Positions 1-12,800 of a DNA stretch of 64,000 nucleotides are shown here, piece after piece. The notes under the pieces are model-generated. The model saw only the letters and a program-made list of their open reading frames with translations. It ran no database searches and was not told where the DNA came from. The stretch is from assembly GCA_021234155.1 (NCBI GenBank), contig JAJEKV010000001.1, forward strand, positions 15,755,491 through 15,819,490. The letters run 5' to 3'. A program made the translations under genes and the position numbers. The number at the start of each line of letters is the position of its first letter. Positions within the stretch are counted from its first letter, which is position 1. The stretch comes from Isoetes taiwanensis (lineage: Eukaryota; Streptophyta; Lycopodiopsida; Isoetales; Isoetaceae).

Positions 1-2003
1 TTAGTGTACTTCGTTCAGTTACGTATTGCTAAACTTTAAGCCACTTACATAACTGCTCCTGATTTATCCTTGCATGAAAGGCAGAGTAGGGAAGTTGAGC
101 ATGCCTTCGTCGCAGCAAGATGTACTGTCGTGTGCACACCTCAAAGCTGGAACATTATGGCTGGCTCGGCACAGCCTGACCGAATAAGCCCATGTTGGTG
201 CAGGATTACGTTCTCATTTCGTGGCGTAAACAATCATTTTGAGCAAAGAAATTTGGTATGTCGGATGGTTCCTAGAATAGCAAATCCACTTTGTAACATA
301 GGAGCTTGAATGTGTTTGGGTGGGACTTACTGAATTATTTCTTGCATAGATAATGCAGTGGAGACTTGGAATGCATAGATCTGATCTGATGAGCCGAGAG
401 TCTGAAAGAGCACTACGTCACGAAGTGCAGTACATTTTTTCATTCCTTTACTACTCTTGATTAACGCTACCCTAAAGTGATATCAACTTCTTGATTAACC
501 CTAAAATTATCCTTCATGAGCCTTGCATGCTTGATTGGAGATATCCTCAAAATCTATAGGTGTAACCATTAAAAATCATAAAGATTAATGTGAAGCATTA
601 TCGCGCCTCTAGAGAATCACGCGTGAAGATGCGATCTTCAAAATCGTGATCGAATGTAGCAAAACCATAGGAAAAAATGTACAAAATACAAAGTAACCCT
701 GTTATTATGCACATATTAGAGTGTGAGTGTGGAAATGCCCAAAGATAATCAAAGCGAGAAAAGCATTTAAAACTACATAGTGAAATATAATGCAATGAGA
801 TAATTATGTATTACACAAACTATAGAAGGAATAGGTTACATTATGATTTTTAGAAAGGTTATAAATAATAAATGATGAGCGTGTATTGTGTGTGTAATTA
901 ATGGAAACTATATATCTAAAAATGGGAGATATAATGCAATACATAAAGGTGTATTAAAGGATAGGGTAAAATGTGGTAGGCATGTAACCTGCTTGTGGAT
1001 AGCAATATATGAATTATTTAAAGCTGCAACAAAATAGAGGAAAACAAGACAATACAAAATTAAATTGGTGATTTGTAATAAAACAAAGTAAAGTAAAGGG
1101 AGGTATGCCGACATATAGGCCAGTTAATATGATTAGAATAATTGTAGTAAACAATCGAGGAGAATTATAAATATGTATTATATTAAGAAGGGAAATAGGG
1201 TTGTTTATGTCTATGTCTACGTATAATATATGTCCCGATACATGTGTGTGAATAAACAATGATTTCTAAGCTGCGTAACCACTTGGTAGCCATCTGACCG
1301 GTTTTATTGAGGGCCAATGACATATTGCTACAATCACCAATCGATATCTCCCTAAGTCTTAGATCCGGCGAGGGGATCATACGAGCCAACCTTCATGCGG
1401 GGGGATCAGACTAGATGCATTCTAGGAATAGGGATATTGCATATACTCATAATAGGACACCATGCGTCTGGCTATAATACAGAACATTATGGGCCCCATG
1501 TCCCCTTGTTGTCATATGTGTTTTCTATTTCCACCGCTAGAGCTAGGCCTCACAGTCCCACCCGCAGACCAATAGATATTATACTTATCTATTATATCTT
1601 GGCTATCAACTTTTAGCGGGACTCACAGTCCTACATAATGATAGTATATACTCTATATATGTGTTTTTAATCACCTACCTAAATACATCCACCTTAAGTA
1701 ATTTATTTTCCTTGTAAAGTTAACCACCTCGCAAATGCTGAGGGAGGTAACACTCATCGCCATCTTCCCTTCCACATAACGTTGTTTCATTAATTACAGA
1801 TTCAACTTTTAGCGTAGGAGTTATAAATTGCACATTCACAGCGTCCTTTCAAACTTGATCGCCTTGAACACTTAGTGACTTTTGTGTGACTTATAATTCG
1901 TGTTACCTCTTCAAAGGTGGGAGAGACTTGCTTCCAACGCATGTCATGGGTTGGCCCTAAAGCGAAACGATCTTGATCGCGAGGACAACATCACTTTCAA
2001 ATT
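1..2003. other. AT-rich DNA without a recognisable gene
   Basis: I read both strands and saw no conserved domain, RNA gene or long open frame. Frames are short and have no family resemblance. The short phrase CAACTTTTAGCG occurs twice (about 1609 and 1804). Probably old repeat debris. Confidence 0.5.
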
Positions 2004-3240
2004 AAGGGAGAATGTGGCGTTCCACATATTTATATGCCCTTTTGGGTATAAATACGTGCGTCACTATGAATAATTAGTAATACGTATTAATTATTAAGGT
2101 GGAAACCTAACCCTAAACCCTAATTCAATTTGGGGCTTAAACTAATATTAGAAAGGCATGAATATAAAGTTAGGGATAACTAATCTAGAGGCATACCTGG
2201 CCCCAATTGATTGGGCAAGGTGGACACGCTAACTTGGGACACCAGGTGGAATTCCACCCCAATTTGCTAAAATCGATTTAAGGGAAATTGGTGGAGGGAG
2301 GGGCTGCTTCTCACCTTGGTTCGGCCAGGAAGGATGGAGGGGGCAGGAGAGAGATAGCTATATCTGGAATTAGTTTTAAGTAGCTTGTATTATTCTAACC
2401 CTTGTTTGAGTAGATGTAGTTAAGATTCTATTCTACTGATCTATTCTGATGATGATGGATGTTTGTATGGATTACATTTTCTCTTTACATTTCCTCTGTG
2501 TTGTATTGGATTAGGGGTAGGGGCCTAAAAGGCTATCTAGAATTAGTGATGCTCCTAGCTAGAACCTCTTAGAAATCCCATTAAATGCGGCACATTACCT
2601 GAGAGCCCACACAGGTGGGGATCTTGTGATGTGATTCAACAGGATACTGCAGAGTATGATGGTGAAGGCGGGGTGGGGTCTTGCACAGAGTAGCTCTGGG
2701 ACTCTGATGTCTTGGAAGCTTATAGCGTGGAAGGGGCAGTATGGGTTTGACACTTCACGGAGTGCCCAGTGTCGAGCCAATACTTTGGGCATACAGAGGT
2801 CGGCGGAGTGGCCCGTGCTAGGTAGGGGAGTAAATTAGTCACGAACATAGGGGTCACTAAGGGGCATCGTTCTCTAACACACCCGAGGGATCCAGTCATG
2901 CTTTCGGGGAGGGCCTTGCCGACCTCATCGGATAGGGAGATACTAACTCAGATAGTTCCATAGAGGTGATTCCATGGGATTGCGTCTCGGGAAGGCTAAT
3001 CGGTTTAAACCTATCATAAAGTGTACCGCAGTAGAGAGCCCGGATGGAGTGGACTACCTAGCCATTGTTCTATGCCATTAATGCCATTATTATGACTCGG
3101 AGTGTTGTGTCTGGAGGCCTTGGCTGTCCGGCCCCAGTTCCCATGAGTGCAGTAGGGGTGACCCACTTATTTATGATGCATTTCCTTTGTTATATAGTAT
3201 TCTGTTGTATTCACTTAAGCTGAAGGTCAAGAGGGTATCA
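2004..3240 (+). mobile_element. possible LTR start after a polypurine tract
   Basis: A purine run AAGGGAGAA at 2004-2012 is followed directly by TGTGG-CGTT-CCACA, which looks like a polypurine tract joined to a TG-starting LTR with a short inverted repeat at its tip. The following kilobase is non-coding and moderately GC-rich, as a long LTR might be. I could not find a second copy in the window or a closing CA with a target-site duplication, so the right boundary is a guess and the whole call may be wrong. Confidence 0.22.
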
Positions 3241-6200
3241 TAACGAATGACAAAAGTGAAAAAGATTGCCACTGCAATGTTTTGAACAAACAAAACTAAA
3301 TAACAAATACTTAACTAATTAGAGTTGCATGTTATGTACCAAATTATATAATACAGTGAACAAGGTATGGACAAAACCATTGTAACATTAACATCCATAA
3401 CTAGTTTAGAAGAATTGCGATGGCGAATTTTCGAAGAAAAGAAATCATTTTCATATCATGCCTTGAAGATATGCTTTGGAGACATAGATCCGTAGCGCAC
3501 AACAGTTACAAAACTCTGCAATCTCAGACAAGGCTCTTGTCTAGTTTTAGTTTATGTGTCTAAATCCCATCAAATTGCATTTGATCTTTGCAGGATAATC
3601 GCTGCTTGAGGGACTTTGGGAGGATTTCAAGATATGTTGCTATCTATGGAGGATCATAAGATTCTAAAAATACATCAGTTGCAGGTTAGTTGTGATAATT
3701 GGCTCTTGACGTAGGCAGAGAAGGCGTGATGGAGTCTTTCCAAAGGGAGCACCCTCTTTTATTACCTTACAGTTATCGTAGAAATTTAGCTGGTCCAATC
3801 TTGCACCCCATGCAGTTGATGCGTGCCGGTTCAGGGAGCCCTTGTCCATTTGTCGAGAAGCTGACATCAGAGAGGCTAATCTTACTACTTCTACTATGGA
3901 GGAGCTAGTCCTTATTGCTCATGATGCCACAGCAAACACACAAATGCGATTCGGTAAACTCGGGGTAGTGATTATGAAATGCAAGAGTTTTCAAAATTAG
4001 GACAGCACTAAGTTAATATAAGCCGAGTCACCACCGGTGAGACCAAGCGAGGATCATGGCGAGGAGTTGAAGCGGGGTGCGGCCATACAGGCAATGTCTT
4101 GAATTAGTATGGGCCAAACTTCGACTGGTGGAGATAATTTGACCTAATCATCACATTTGACGAAGGCGATAAAGAAGCATCTCAGATATTGTTCGAGTCT
4201 TGAGTTAATGCATACCAAGCACTGTTATATTTTTTAATTGACCCGGATGTCAATGGCGGTTGAGTGCGCTTAATGCTCAAAGGCTGCTTCCAAGGCACTG
4301 CGATGGTGGAGTCCCGCGATCAGCGACAATAGTAGGCGGTTCGTGAAGTGGGGAATTACTTCCACGAAGGGAAAATATCGGTTGTTTCTTCATTGGTGAT
4401 GGTGACATTCGGGGAAATAAAATGGAGTCATCTTAGAGGCGATCAACAATGACCATGGTGGCATCATGTCCCCAAAGAGAGTAAGCTGATGTTGAAATAA
4501 AGTCCACCAAATGCTCTTCCAAAGGTACATCACGGAGCAGGCGGTGAAATTTGAAGATCCATGAGGAAGATGTCACCGAACCTTGGTCTTCTAATGAGAT
4601 GATGATGGAGCCGCCCGGCGGTGGTACACATTATTTATTTAATATTGTTGCCGAGTGCTAACATGTATGTATGCTTCGCTATATAGGATTCCCATAAGTG
4701 GGACCCAGAATGACACGCGTCAGTGTCATCACCGGTTGCCCTTCTGAGAGTGGTCAGGAGTCGGAAGAACCTTTCTATGGTGGAGTAGTTGCCATGGAAG
4801 GGGATTTCCGTGTTATACAATGGGGAGCATCATTATAGGTTAGAGGAGCATCCGCGGATATCATTTTCCAAGCATTTTATTACGCAAATCCTTGCTTTCG
4901 TGCCAAATCTGGCTCTGTTAGTCATGGATTACGGCCATATCGGCGCACCAGCATATTTTATGAATGATTAACATTTGCCGCAGGACAAAGAGTTAAATTG
5001 GGCGGGTGAGATATTTCTCTATAAGCGTGTCGATTTATCACACATTGCTTTTGGTAGGTTATTCATTGATCAAATGTGTGCAGGATTTTCAGATTTATGT
5101 GACACTAGGGTTTAGGTTGTAGCAAAAATGCAAAGCTTGTGAGTGTTAGCGATGCTGAGAATATGAAGTCGCTCATTTTCTCGATTTAAGAGAAAGGATT
5201 CTAATCTTGGAGGCACAAAAAGTTTTATATGGAATCTCTTGATAAATTACCTTGAGTTGATGATCTAATAACTTTGGGAAGCGGGATATGCCCAAAGCAC
5301 ATCAGTAAAGGAATTATAGATCTTTGTTTTCAACCTTTACGGTACAGAAAGTTGCAGCGAGAAAACATCCACCCTCAATAAAATAGGAGAAGGGGTATAA
5401 AGGATGGTAAAACTAAAGGTTCTAGAGGATCGCAATTCAAGTTTCGCGGTTAAGCAATTGAATGGGAAAAGGATCTTGAGGTACAACATATCACTTACTA
5501 TGCATGTTTTAAAATCTTTCCCATAGGCAGGATAAAAGATGCGAGGTCAGTACAATAAATCATTAGATGTGGTGTTCAATAAATTGTAGGTTAAAATATA
5601 GGAAAGTCACATTGACTTCAAGCGAGTGTAAATTTGTCTAGCTAACTAAATGGCTACTTGCAATAGAGCATTCCTCCTTTGTAATAGAAGGCGGAGTGCA
5701 TTGGGGGTATTTTGATACTTAAATGCATCGTCTGAGATAAGCCATCATGAGTGTAGCACCTAAAGCATAACTGAAGTGAGATTCAATACAAAAGGAATTC
5801 CTCCAGTTATTAGAATCTGCGGAATGAAATTCCTCGGGTAGTATGGCTTGAAGCTACAATGCCACTGGTAGAAACATCTTTATTGCAATTTAGGTCCTCT
5901 TAGCAAAATCCAAAGTGGCTAAATCTAAAGTGGCCAATTAATGGTATTTGGCTACCTTTGCTAATTTTTAAATATTTGCCAAAACTTGATATAAAATGTA
6001 GATGGTAGGGGCTATGTGAAAAGTTGGGAATCAAGCTATGATGACACATGAGCGGGTAAATATTAATTGCAAGCGTGGATCATTTTGATGAGCATGAGAG
6101 GAAAAAAAAATTGGAGGGGAGGAGGGGCTAGCAAGAAAGAGGTTGCATATTCGATTAGAGTTTTCTGCCTTACGAATATTTTGGCAAATATGGAAGTTCA

Positions 6201-6330
6201 AATTGCAAGATTGAACATTTTAGTTACTTTTATGTATCGAGCTGAGATTCTCTTTTTGCGCTTAAGTTGGACAAAAATGCTACATGTACGGCCTTGGCGC
6301 TGGCGTAAGCCTGTCCTTATATGAGTGAGT
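3241..6330. other. intergenic DNA, nothing recognised
   Basis: No conserved protein motif, tRNA or tandem repeat seen on either strand. Open frames are all under 90 codons and lack family resemblance. Confidence 0.45.
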
Positions 6331-6339
6331 GTCGATTTC

Positions 6340-7200
6340 ATTTCTCCTTCATTTTGTTCTTCAAAATTCTTTAAAACATAGCACGTGTACTTGTGTGCAT
6401 TATTACTTATAAAGCATTTATTGCAGCATTTATTACTTTGACCACTTAATAACATACAGCATTCATTTTTGCATTCATTGATTATATAAAAGCATTTATT
6501 GCGGTAACCTCGAATATTCGTGATGTTGGCGTATTACATGACCATTAATAGATATTTCATTGATTGTAAAGCATTTATTGCGACCATTAACCTCAATATT
6601 GTGTGCATTCATTGATTATAAAGCATTTATTGGGGCATTAATTTCAGATTTGGGGGCATTTATAGCAGGCATTTATAGGCGGAGGGAAGATATGAAGCAT
6701 TACCATAGGATGACCGTTGCATTCATACAGCATTTATATGGCAGGTTGAGCACTTTGCATTTTATTAGGCCATTAATACACTTTGCATTTTGTGGCATTA
6801 ATAAGCTTTGAATTTATTGCCGAAGATTATTCAAAACACGACGTATGTGCACTTGCATTTATTGTAGCCATTAATACCTTTTGCATTTATTCGTATGCAA
6901 TACGCTTTGTATTTATTGCGGCCAGTATCACAGCTTTGCATTTTATTACTTGAGTTATCAAAGCCGCGACATGTGTGCACTTTGCATTTATTGCGGCTAT
7001 TAACACCCTTTGCATTTATTGCGGCCATTAATGCGCTTTGCATTTATTGCGGCCATTAATAAGCTTTGCATTTTATTACTTGAGTTATCAAAACACGACA
7101 TGTGTGCACTTTGCATTTATTGACCATTAATATACTTTGCATTTTATTATTTATCAAAGCTTAAACTGTATGCACTTTGCATTTATTGCACGACCATTGG
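6340..7200 (+). repeat. AT-rich minisatellite, core GCATTTATTGCGGCCATTAAT
   Basis: The core GCATTTATTG, often followed by CGGCCATTAAT, recurs many times with variable spacers. On the right the array has a higher-order period: the phrase CTTGAGTTATCAAA occurs at 6949 and 7079, exactly 130 bp apart, each followed by ACATGTGTGCACTTTGCATTTATTG. Copies to the left (6350-6800) are more diverged, so the array decays from right to left. It ends about 200 bp upstream of a TATA box at 7385, which would fit a repeat array inside a promoter or LTR U3 region. Confidence 0.8.
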
Positions 7201-7384
7201 CAAATTTGTTAGAAGATATCAATCCCAATATATATAGAATCTTAATGATATCCATTTTAGGATAATTATGGATGGAAATATATCGAATAGTCTTAATGAT
7301 TACATGCGAGTTCGCGATATAGGCACTTGGCATAAAATATAGCCAGATTAGTCATGTGTTCGATCCATCAACAAAACTCCATCT

Positions 7385-7392
7385 TATAAATA
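7385..7392 (+). promoter_or_regulatory. TATA box (TATAAATA)
   Basis: A consensus plant TATA box lies in CTTATAAATAGAAGGCC. About 85 bp downstream is GCATGCAG followed by GTAAATATT, which resembles an exon end and a 5' splice site. No coding frame follows, so this may be an orphan promoter of a retroelement or of a non-coding transcript. Confidence 0.4.
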
Positions 7393-7399
7393 GAAGGCC

Positions 7400-8181
7400 T
7401 TTACTGACCCAATACCGGCGCATTGAGAGCGCGAAGGAAATTTGTAGGCCTTCTGCAGCTACTGGTGCATGCAGGTAAATATTCTCCCATTTTGTAATTT
7501 CTAAATTAGAGTTAGAATGTAAAGATCTTCACGAAGTTGCTTCACATCAATCTAGATACTTGGCCATTGAAGAGAATGTTGGGCGTTAAGCGGGGTCCAA
7601 GCTGCGTTGAAAAAGAGAAATGTTAGCGGCCAAGGCCGTAAATAAATTCTTGTATGATATAATAACTTTCCAAATGGTACCTTCTATCAAAGAGTAGGTT
7701 GCAACATTTGCAAAATATGCAAGTTTGAGATAATTACTCCGAAGTATATGTATTCCTATGGCTTACTCTAGGGATGGTGTAGGGCAAGTCCTAAAACTGG
7801 CAACTAGTGTGTGACTGGACCCAAGACTAAGGACAAGTTTTTTGGACATTTTCTTAAAAGTGCCTAGAAAAAGTGGTGTAAGTTCGTATAGTGCAAAGTT
7901 AGGCGTTGGAGAATGAGATTGTGCAAATTAAGGCGAAAAGTGCAAAACCTTGGTATCAAAGACGCTTAATGTAAATGTTGATGTTGAGGCCTATTTTCAA
8001 CGTAAAAACTACTTGCATTACATTTGGCCTCCTAATCTAATCATGTGTACATGACAATGATTCTTTTGAGGAATGTTTAGTAGATTTTGCATTCAATACT
8101 TCTAGACATTTTGCATTCAGCATTCGCACCCGAGCTTATTCTGCCCATATAATGTAATATCAATGGTTTTCACATAACAAA
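7400..8181. other. intergenic DNA, nothing recognised
   Basis: No coding motif on either strand; a few isolated TTTTGCATTCA phrases near 8080-8120. Confidence 0.4.
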
Positions 8182-8202
8182 AATGTCACTTTAGGTGACA
8201 TT
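8182..8202. repeat. perfect 8-bp hairpin bounding a repeat array
   Basis: AATGTCAC and GTGACATT pair perfectly around a 5-nt loop. The right arm phrase GTGACATTCT recurs at about 8430-8439, at the far side of the repeat array, so the same motif brackets it. Confidence 0.5.
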
Positions 8203-8440
8203 CTCACGTCTGCTGCTTGCCTCCACACGCTTGCCTCCACACACCTGGCACTACCTTGGCACTGGTAGTGTTTCCCACATAGTGCCATTCATGGTGGCTT
8301 GCCTCCACCTGTAGCAGTGTGAATGCCATTCTTGATAGAAACCACGCCTCCCACACCTTGGCACACCGATAGTGTTTCCACATGAGTGCCATTCTTGTAT
8401 ACCCAAATTCACACTGCTTCCACATGAGAAGTGACATTCT
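8203..8440. repeat. imperfect tandem repeat with CTTGCCTCCAC / GTGTTTCCACATGAGTGCCATTC units
   Basis: Phrases GCTTGCCTCCAC, CCTTGGCAC, TAGTGTTTCC-CACAT and AGTGCCATTC recur in the same order at least twice, with partial copies on both sides. GC content is clearly above the flanks. No coding meaning is evident; the frames through it arise from the repeat. Confidence 0.55.
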
Positions 8441-9540
8441 TTATGCAGGGCAGCCTAGATTCACATGATTTAGGATTTCTTAGACGTTGCCAAAATTCTT
8501 TACGTTCTCATCAGATTTCCCTTCAGAGGGCTCATTTAAATTCCTTTGGCTTCCATGAAATGTGCCCAGTACACAACTAAAAGTAATTTCGTTTTGGTAC
8601 AGATAGGCCTAGATTCATTTAGGTGTTGAATCCTTTAGGTTAATGGGTGTGCATGCAGGATGATAACACATCTTGACACTGGACATTCATTACTCCACTT
8701 TCTACCCTTTCCCAAAACTCTCTGCGCTCAACTCCTGAAGAGAATTTAATCTGCGAAAATTAATCTTTGTATGAAGAAGAGCTGGAAAGGGCAGAATGGG
8801 CGGCCCTTCATAATATGCTTCATAGCCATAAAATCCTCTGTACAACACTGTAGCACACAACCAAGCATGGAAATGAAAACAAACTGATGGAAGGAGTATA
8901 ATGGCTGTTTCTTCCATGCAACCAGACCCAAGCTGAAATAGATACTCCTACATAGAATAGAAGCTATAAAGGCAAGAACGAGAGGGCAGGACGCATACGA
9001 CAGTTCGCCTTTGGAGCTAGAAGGAAGAAGAAATGGCACAGGGTCTTTTTTCTGGAAAAAGAAATTGTTGTAGAAAAACATTCCAAAAGCAATAGATAAT
9101 CCCAAAAGAATAACATTTTGCTAGTAATCTTATATAGTTAGATAATGATACAAGTACCAGTATGCAGAAGAAACTTGTCCTAACAAATCGAGAATCTACA
9201 ACAAAAAGGCCCTCTAATTTTTTGATATATACCAAATTAACATACAACATTTTCTCAAAAATTAAACCCTTGTTATAAGGAAAGTTAGAAACATTGCAAT
9301 TCCACGAAATCAGTACCAACGAAGTCTTATAACATGGAATATCACTCTGCAAATCTCCTAATCCAATCGATGTATCACTCCAAAAGATCATTTTTCCCAA
9401 TGACTTTGCAGCCACAGAAAACTAAAGCAATAGATATGCCATTGAAGAAATCTAAGGCAAATCGCCATATTTAGCAAGCTGAAGACTGACCTAATGTTCA
9501 GGAAGACGGTTTTTCATCCTTTTCAGAGCTGGAATTCTCC
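8441..9540. other. region downstream of the bL31-like frame, no recognised gene
   Basis: Minus-strand open frames of 119 and 132 codons (8746-9105 and 9017-9415) overlap here. They are hydrophobic and rich in F, L and C, as expected from chance frames in AT-rich DNA, and match nothing I know. The stretch could be the 3' UTR of the bL31-like gene. A short tandem duplication, TCCTTTTCAGAGCTGG / TCCTTTTCAAAGCTGG, sits at about 9515-9555. Confidence 0.35.
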
Positions 9541-9543
9541 TTT

Positions 9544-9738
9544 TCAAAGCTGGGTTTTTTCCTGACGCTTGTAACGGCGGTAAAACGTAGGCACTTTATG
9601 TTCGGCCTGCTTGCCCGGATCAGTGATATAGTGCGTCTTGTCTACGTTGTAGATCTTGGCCGAAAGAACGCGGGTGAGGCGGCCGTCGGGCGATACCATG
9701 TTCAGCCATTGCAGCGCCGGATGGATTCCTTTCTTCAT
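9544..9738 (-). CDS. bL31-like (mitochondrial-type) ribosomal protein
   Basis: This complete 64-codon frame starts with MKKGIHPALQWLN and ends in a TGA at 9544-9546. MKxGIHP is the N-terminal signature of bacterial-type large-subunit protein bL31, and plants carry short nuclear-encoded organellar versions that begin this way. The C-terminal half has the expected basic cluster (FYRRYKRQEK). There are no cysteines, so it would be the zinc-free form. The family's role is in the large ribosomal subunit at the subunit interface; organelle targeting is inferred, and no separate transit peptide is visible. Codons are rich in G and C at third positions, quite unlike the AT-rich flanks, which suggests selection or recent arrival. 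A TATA-like sequence lies about 130 bp upstream. The start is set by the family signature. A processed copy or bacterial contamination is the main alternative. Confidence 0.6.
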   Translation of the reverse strand: MKKGIHPALQWLNMVSPDGRLTRVLSAKIYNVDKTHYITDPGKQAEHKVPTFYRRYKRQEKTQL

Positions 9739-9868
9739 CTCATGGCTAACCTAAAAAGGTACACGAAACCTAAGCACGGTGATAAAGTCCTGCAAAAGAT
9801 CATGTAGAGGGTTTTACAGGTTTGCCTGGGGGCAGCCCTGGGTCATGTGGGTTTATGGCATATTCTAA

Positions 9869-9886
9869 GTATATATCAATATATAC
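9869..9886 (-). promoter_or_regulatory. TATA-rich palindromic element upstream of the bL31-like frame
   Basis: On the minus strand TATATATTGATATATA lies about 130 bp before the bL31-like start codon, a workable distance for a TATA box and a short leader. It is nearly palindromic, so direction is not decided by the sequence. Confidence 0.35.
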
Positions 9887-9899
9887 CCGGAAATATGCC

Positions 9900-12800
9900 A
9901 ATACTCAAACTGCCATAGAGATTATGGCGGCGGTAGCGCTTTTAATTGGGCAGCCACTTTGGAAGGCAAACTATAGGTCATCACATCTTCTGGCGGCGGC
10001 AACAAAGCCCATTTCCTTTCTCCAGATTTGGCATCTTGATCTTCTCGGTACATTACTTTGGGTTCCCTAAAGCTGGAAGTGAGTCACTAGCCGAAAAGAG
10101 GTCAAAAAGTAGGTGGGTTCATGCGAACGCAGTATTGAGATTCAAAGGAAGCACCTTTTCAACAATATACCATAGATGTTGAGGCCATGCGGCTCGAACG
10201 TGGGAACGTCCGACTCATTATGTCGCGGTGAGGTTAAGTTTAAAAGAAGTCAGATTTACATCGCATTAGAACATTTATATCTTTACATTGAATTTTAACG
10301 ATACTATCCGGAGTTGTTTTGAAAATCACAACTATTGAGCCCTCTTGGCCATTTGATTGGTGAACATTGTCACGTTGCAAATAATAAATTTAAGTTTATG
10401 TGGTGACGTCTATCCTTGGTACATATATATTTTCTTAGAAGGCAAGATGAGTTACACATAATATAGAATATGTGACCCAGAAGAAACGAGGCCATGGGAT
10501 AACAATATTCCGTGTTTTATGCTTTCTGCCGTGTAAAATGGCATCTGGTTAACGCGATTGCTATATTCTGAGGTTGACAAAAGTGGCATGCGAAGCGTGG
10601 ACATCCTCATGTTCCTGAAAATGACCCTTGATATTGTGGTAGACCATGTTGCTAGCATTTGGATTCTTTGCACATGATCGGTATTTAAATGGGTTAAAAT
10701 ATCCTCCTTTCATATTTATTTGTTTCTAGGCACGTGTGTGGTTGCATTGCAACATTTCTTCCTTTTTCTATTGAGATTCACATCTCCTACAGCTGTCTTT
10801 GCTGGTATAAGCTGATCTTGAGAATCATGATATCTGTCTTTTGCAATATTGTAACCGATCTCCTAGGACCACGCATCACTAGCAGTCGTGAGAAAATAAA
10901 ATGAAAGAGGGTGGCTTAGTGATCTTTTCTTCTTTGGTGTGGGCTGCGGGGAGTTTCATCCATAAAGGACTTGTGCCTGAGAGAGTCTTGTAATAAATTG
11001 TGTATGATGTAACTTAATTTTATGGAGAAAGTTATGTATGATTTATAGGCAATTACTAGATATTCTTGAAATGTAAATTTAGTATAGGAGGAAGGAAGTC
11101 CACATGGAATTTTTGTATGATGAAACAGCCTAATTGGAAAGTTCTATGTGCTGCATGATTTGTAGGGGTGTTGCGAGATATTTTGGTTGAAATAATGCAC
11201 CCTAGGCAAGGTGGACCGCAAATGCGATCTTTGCAGTTGGATTCTTCTATTGCAGGCATTAAGACTCATCTTCATGCAGTGGGATGTATGCAATGGTCTT
11301 ACAATTATATCAAGCATTATGTCATGGATGGTTTGGAACACTCCTAAACATCAATAAGGTTGTCTCACGAGTACGTCCACTTTAGCTTTTGGGAATATTG
11401 CAGACCTAATGGAAGTTCTTTTTGTACTTTGCTCTTTGTACTTTCCCTTGTGAGTTCATAACCACATCTCTTGCAATTCATTATTTGGTTTGGCATGTTA
11501 TAGATTTATCCTCATATAACATTATTTTAAGTATTCCGGTAGAACTAGTTTAAATTGGAAAACATTCTTATATTTTCGGTAATGCCTTTAATTTTGCTTG
11601 TGTAAAAAGACCTGAAGTACAAGACCTTATGTAACAAGTCTTGTTGCTTTTCACCTTTATGATGCTTATGTTATTCTTCTAGGGTTGTCATGTTCTTTTT
11701 ACCCGGTCAGAATGAGTGCGATTCAGATTTTAGGATCCGTTTTATGATATCCTTGCATGTGCTCCTTTATTTCATTTTGCTCATCACACATGCTTCACGA
11801 GACTGATTTGTAATAACTTGTAATGCGAGTTCTATATATGGCAAAGTTCCTTACGCTGTCTCTCGGGGTTGAGGAGAGCTTGCAGCGACATGTGTAATGA
11901 TGTTGACATATAGAAAGTATCAATAACAACCACTTAGTTTTCCTTAGTTTTGGCAAGAACATTACGATGTAAAAGATTTTTCTACATAATTATATTTCAC
12001 TTTATATGTTAAAATTTGGATTGTGTATCTTTTCTGTTTTGCAAACGGATCCTTTACTGACAGCGGCTTTTGCACATGTCGAGGAATTTGAATGTACTCT
12101 CAATTCACAATCTGAAACCAAATTCTTCAGATCAACCATTGAGATACAAACCGGGAAACAATAGTGAGGTTTCTATTCAAAACATTTGGGGAAGGATGCA
12201 TCTTCAAATTTCAATGGTATGGGCTTAGAGATGTGAATAGGCGAGGCTATCTTCAAATATTTTTTATCAAGGCGGTAGGAAAAACCAAGTGAGACAAAAG
12301 CGACAAGGATATGATTCATTAGGAAATGCTCGAGAAAACAGTCCTTTGTTGTCACATTCAATGGGAAAAGATAATCAATGGAAAGAAATATTATATATAT
12401 CTGAGTGAGAGGCCATAATAGGAACTTGAGACCACGAAGTACAACATTAAGTAAATTTATTAAAGCCACCCGACCAAACTAAAGTTGTACAAGAGTCGCA
12501 CCTTCTGCATGTACTCATAGAATCATCCCGAATAAAATGGTGGATAACCAACAAGCATTTGAACATTATTGCTCAAGGGCCACCTATATATATGAAAGAA
12601 GCGAACATTCGCTCAAAGTGATTAATTCCTGAAAGCCCATTTTGGTTGGGGATCTCTCCAGCAACTCAACAAAGAGTAACCACAAAATAGTGAATTATTG
12701 CCTTTATGAACTTAGAAGGAAAAAACTTAATCCTCAAACATTCTCTAAAATGTAAACCATTTCTACCTCCGTAAACCCCGTCTTCTTGGTAACAACTTGA

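Noticed and set aside
2100-2125. CCCTAAACCCTAA, a telomere-like sequence
   Set aside because: Fewer than three units; far too short for an interstitial telomere tract.
6340-7200. CRISPR-like array
   Set aside because: Repeats have no constant spacer length, spacers are repeated too, and the context is a plant nuclear genome.
8702-9415. Overlapping minus-strand frames of 71-132 codons
   Set aside because: Hydrophobic composition without family resemblance; overlapping frames on the same strand point to chance.
12173-12469. Possible LINE thumb region on the minus strand
   Set aside because: One faint phrase only; no endonuclease or RT motif could be found on either side.
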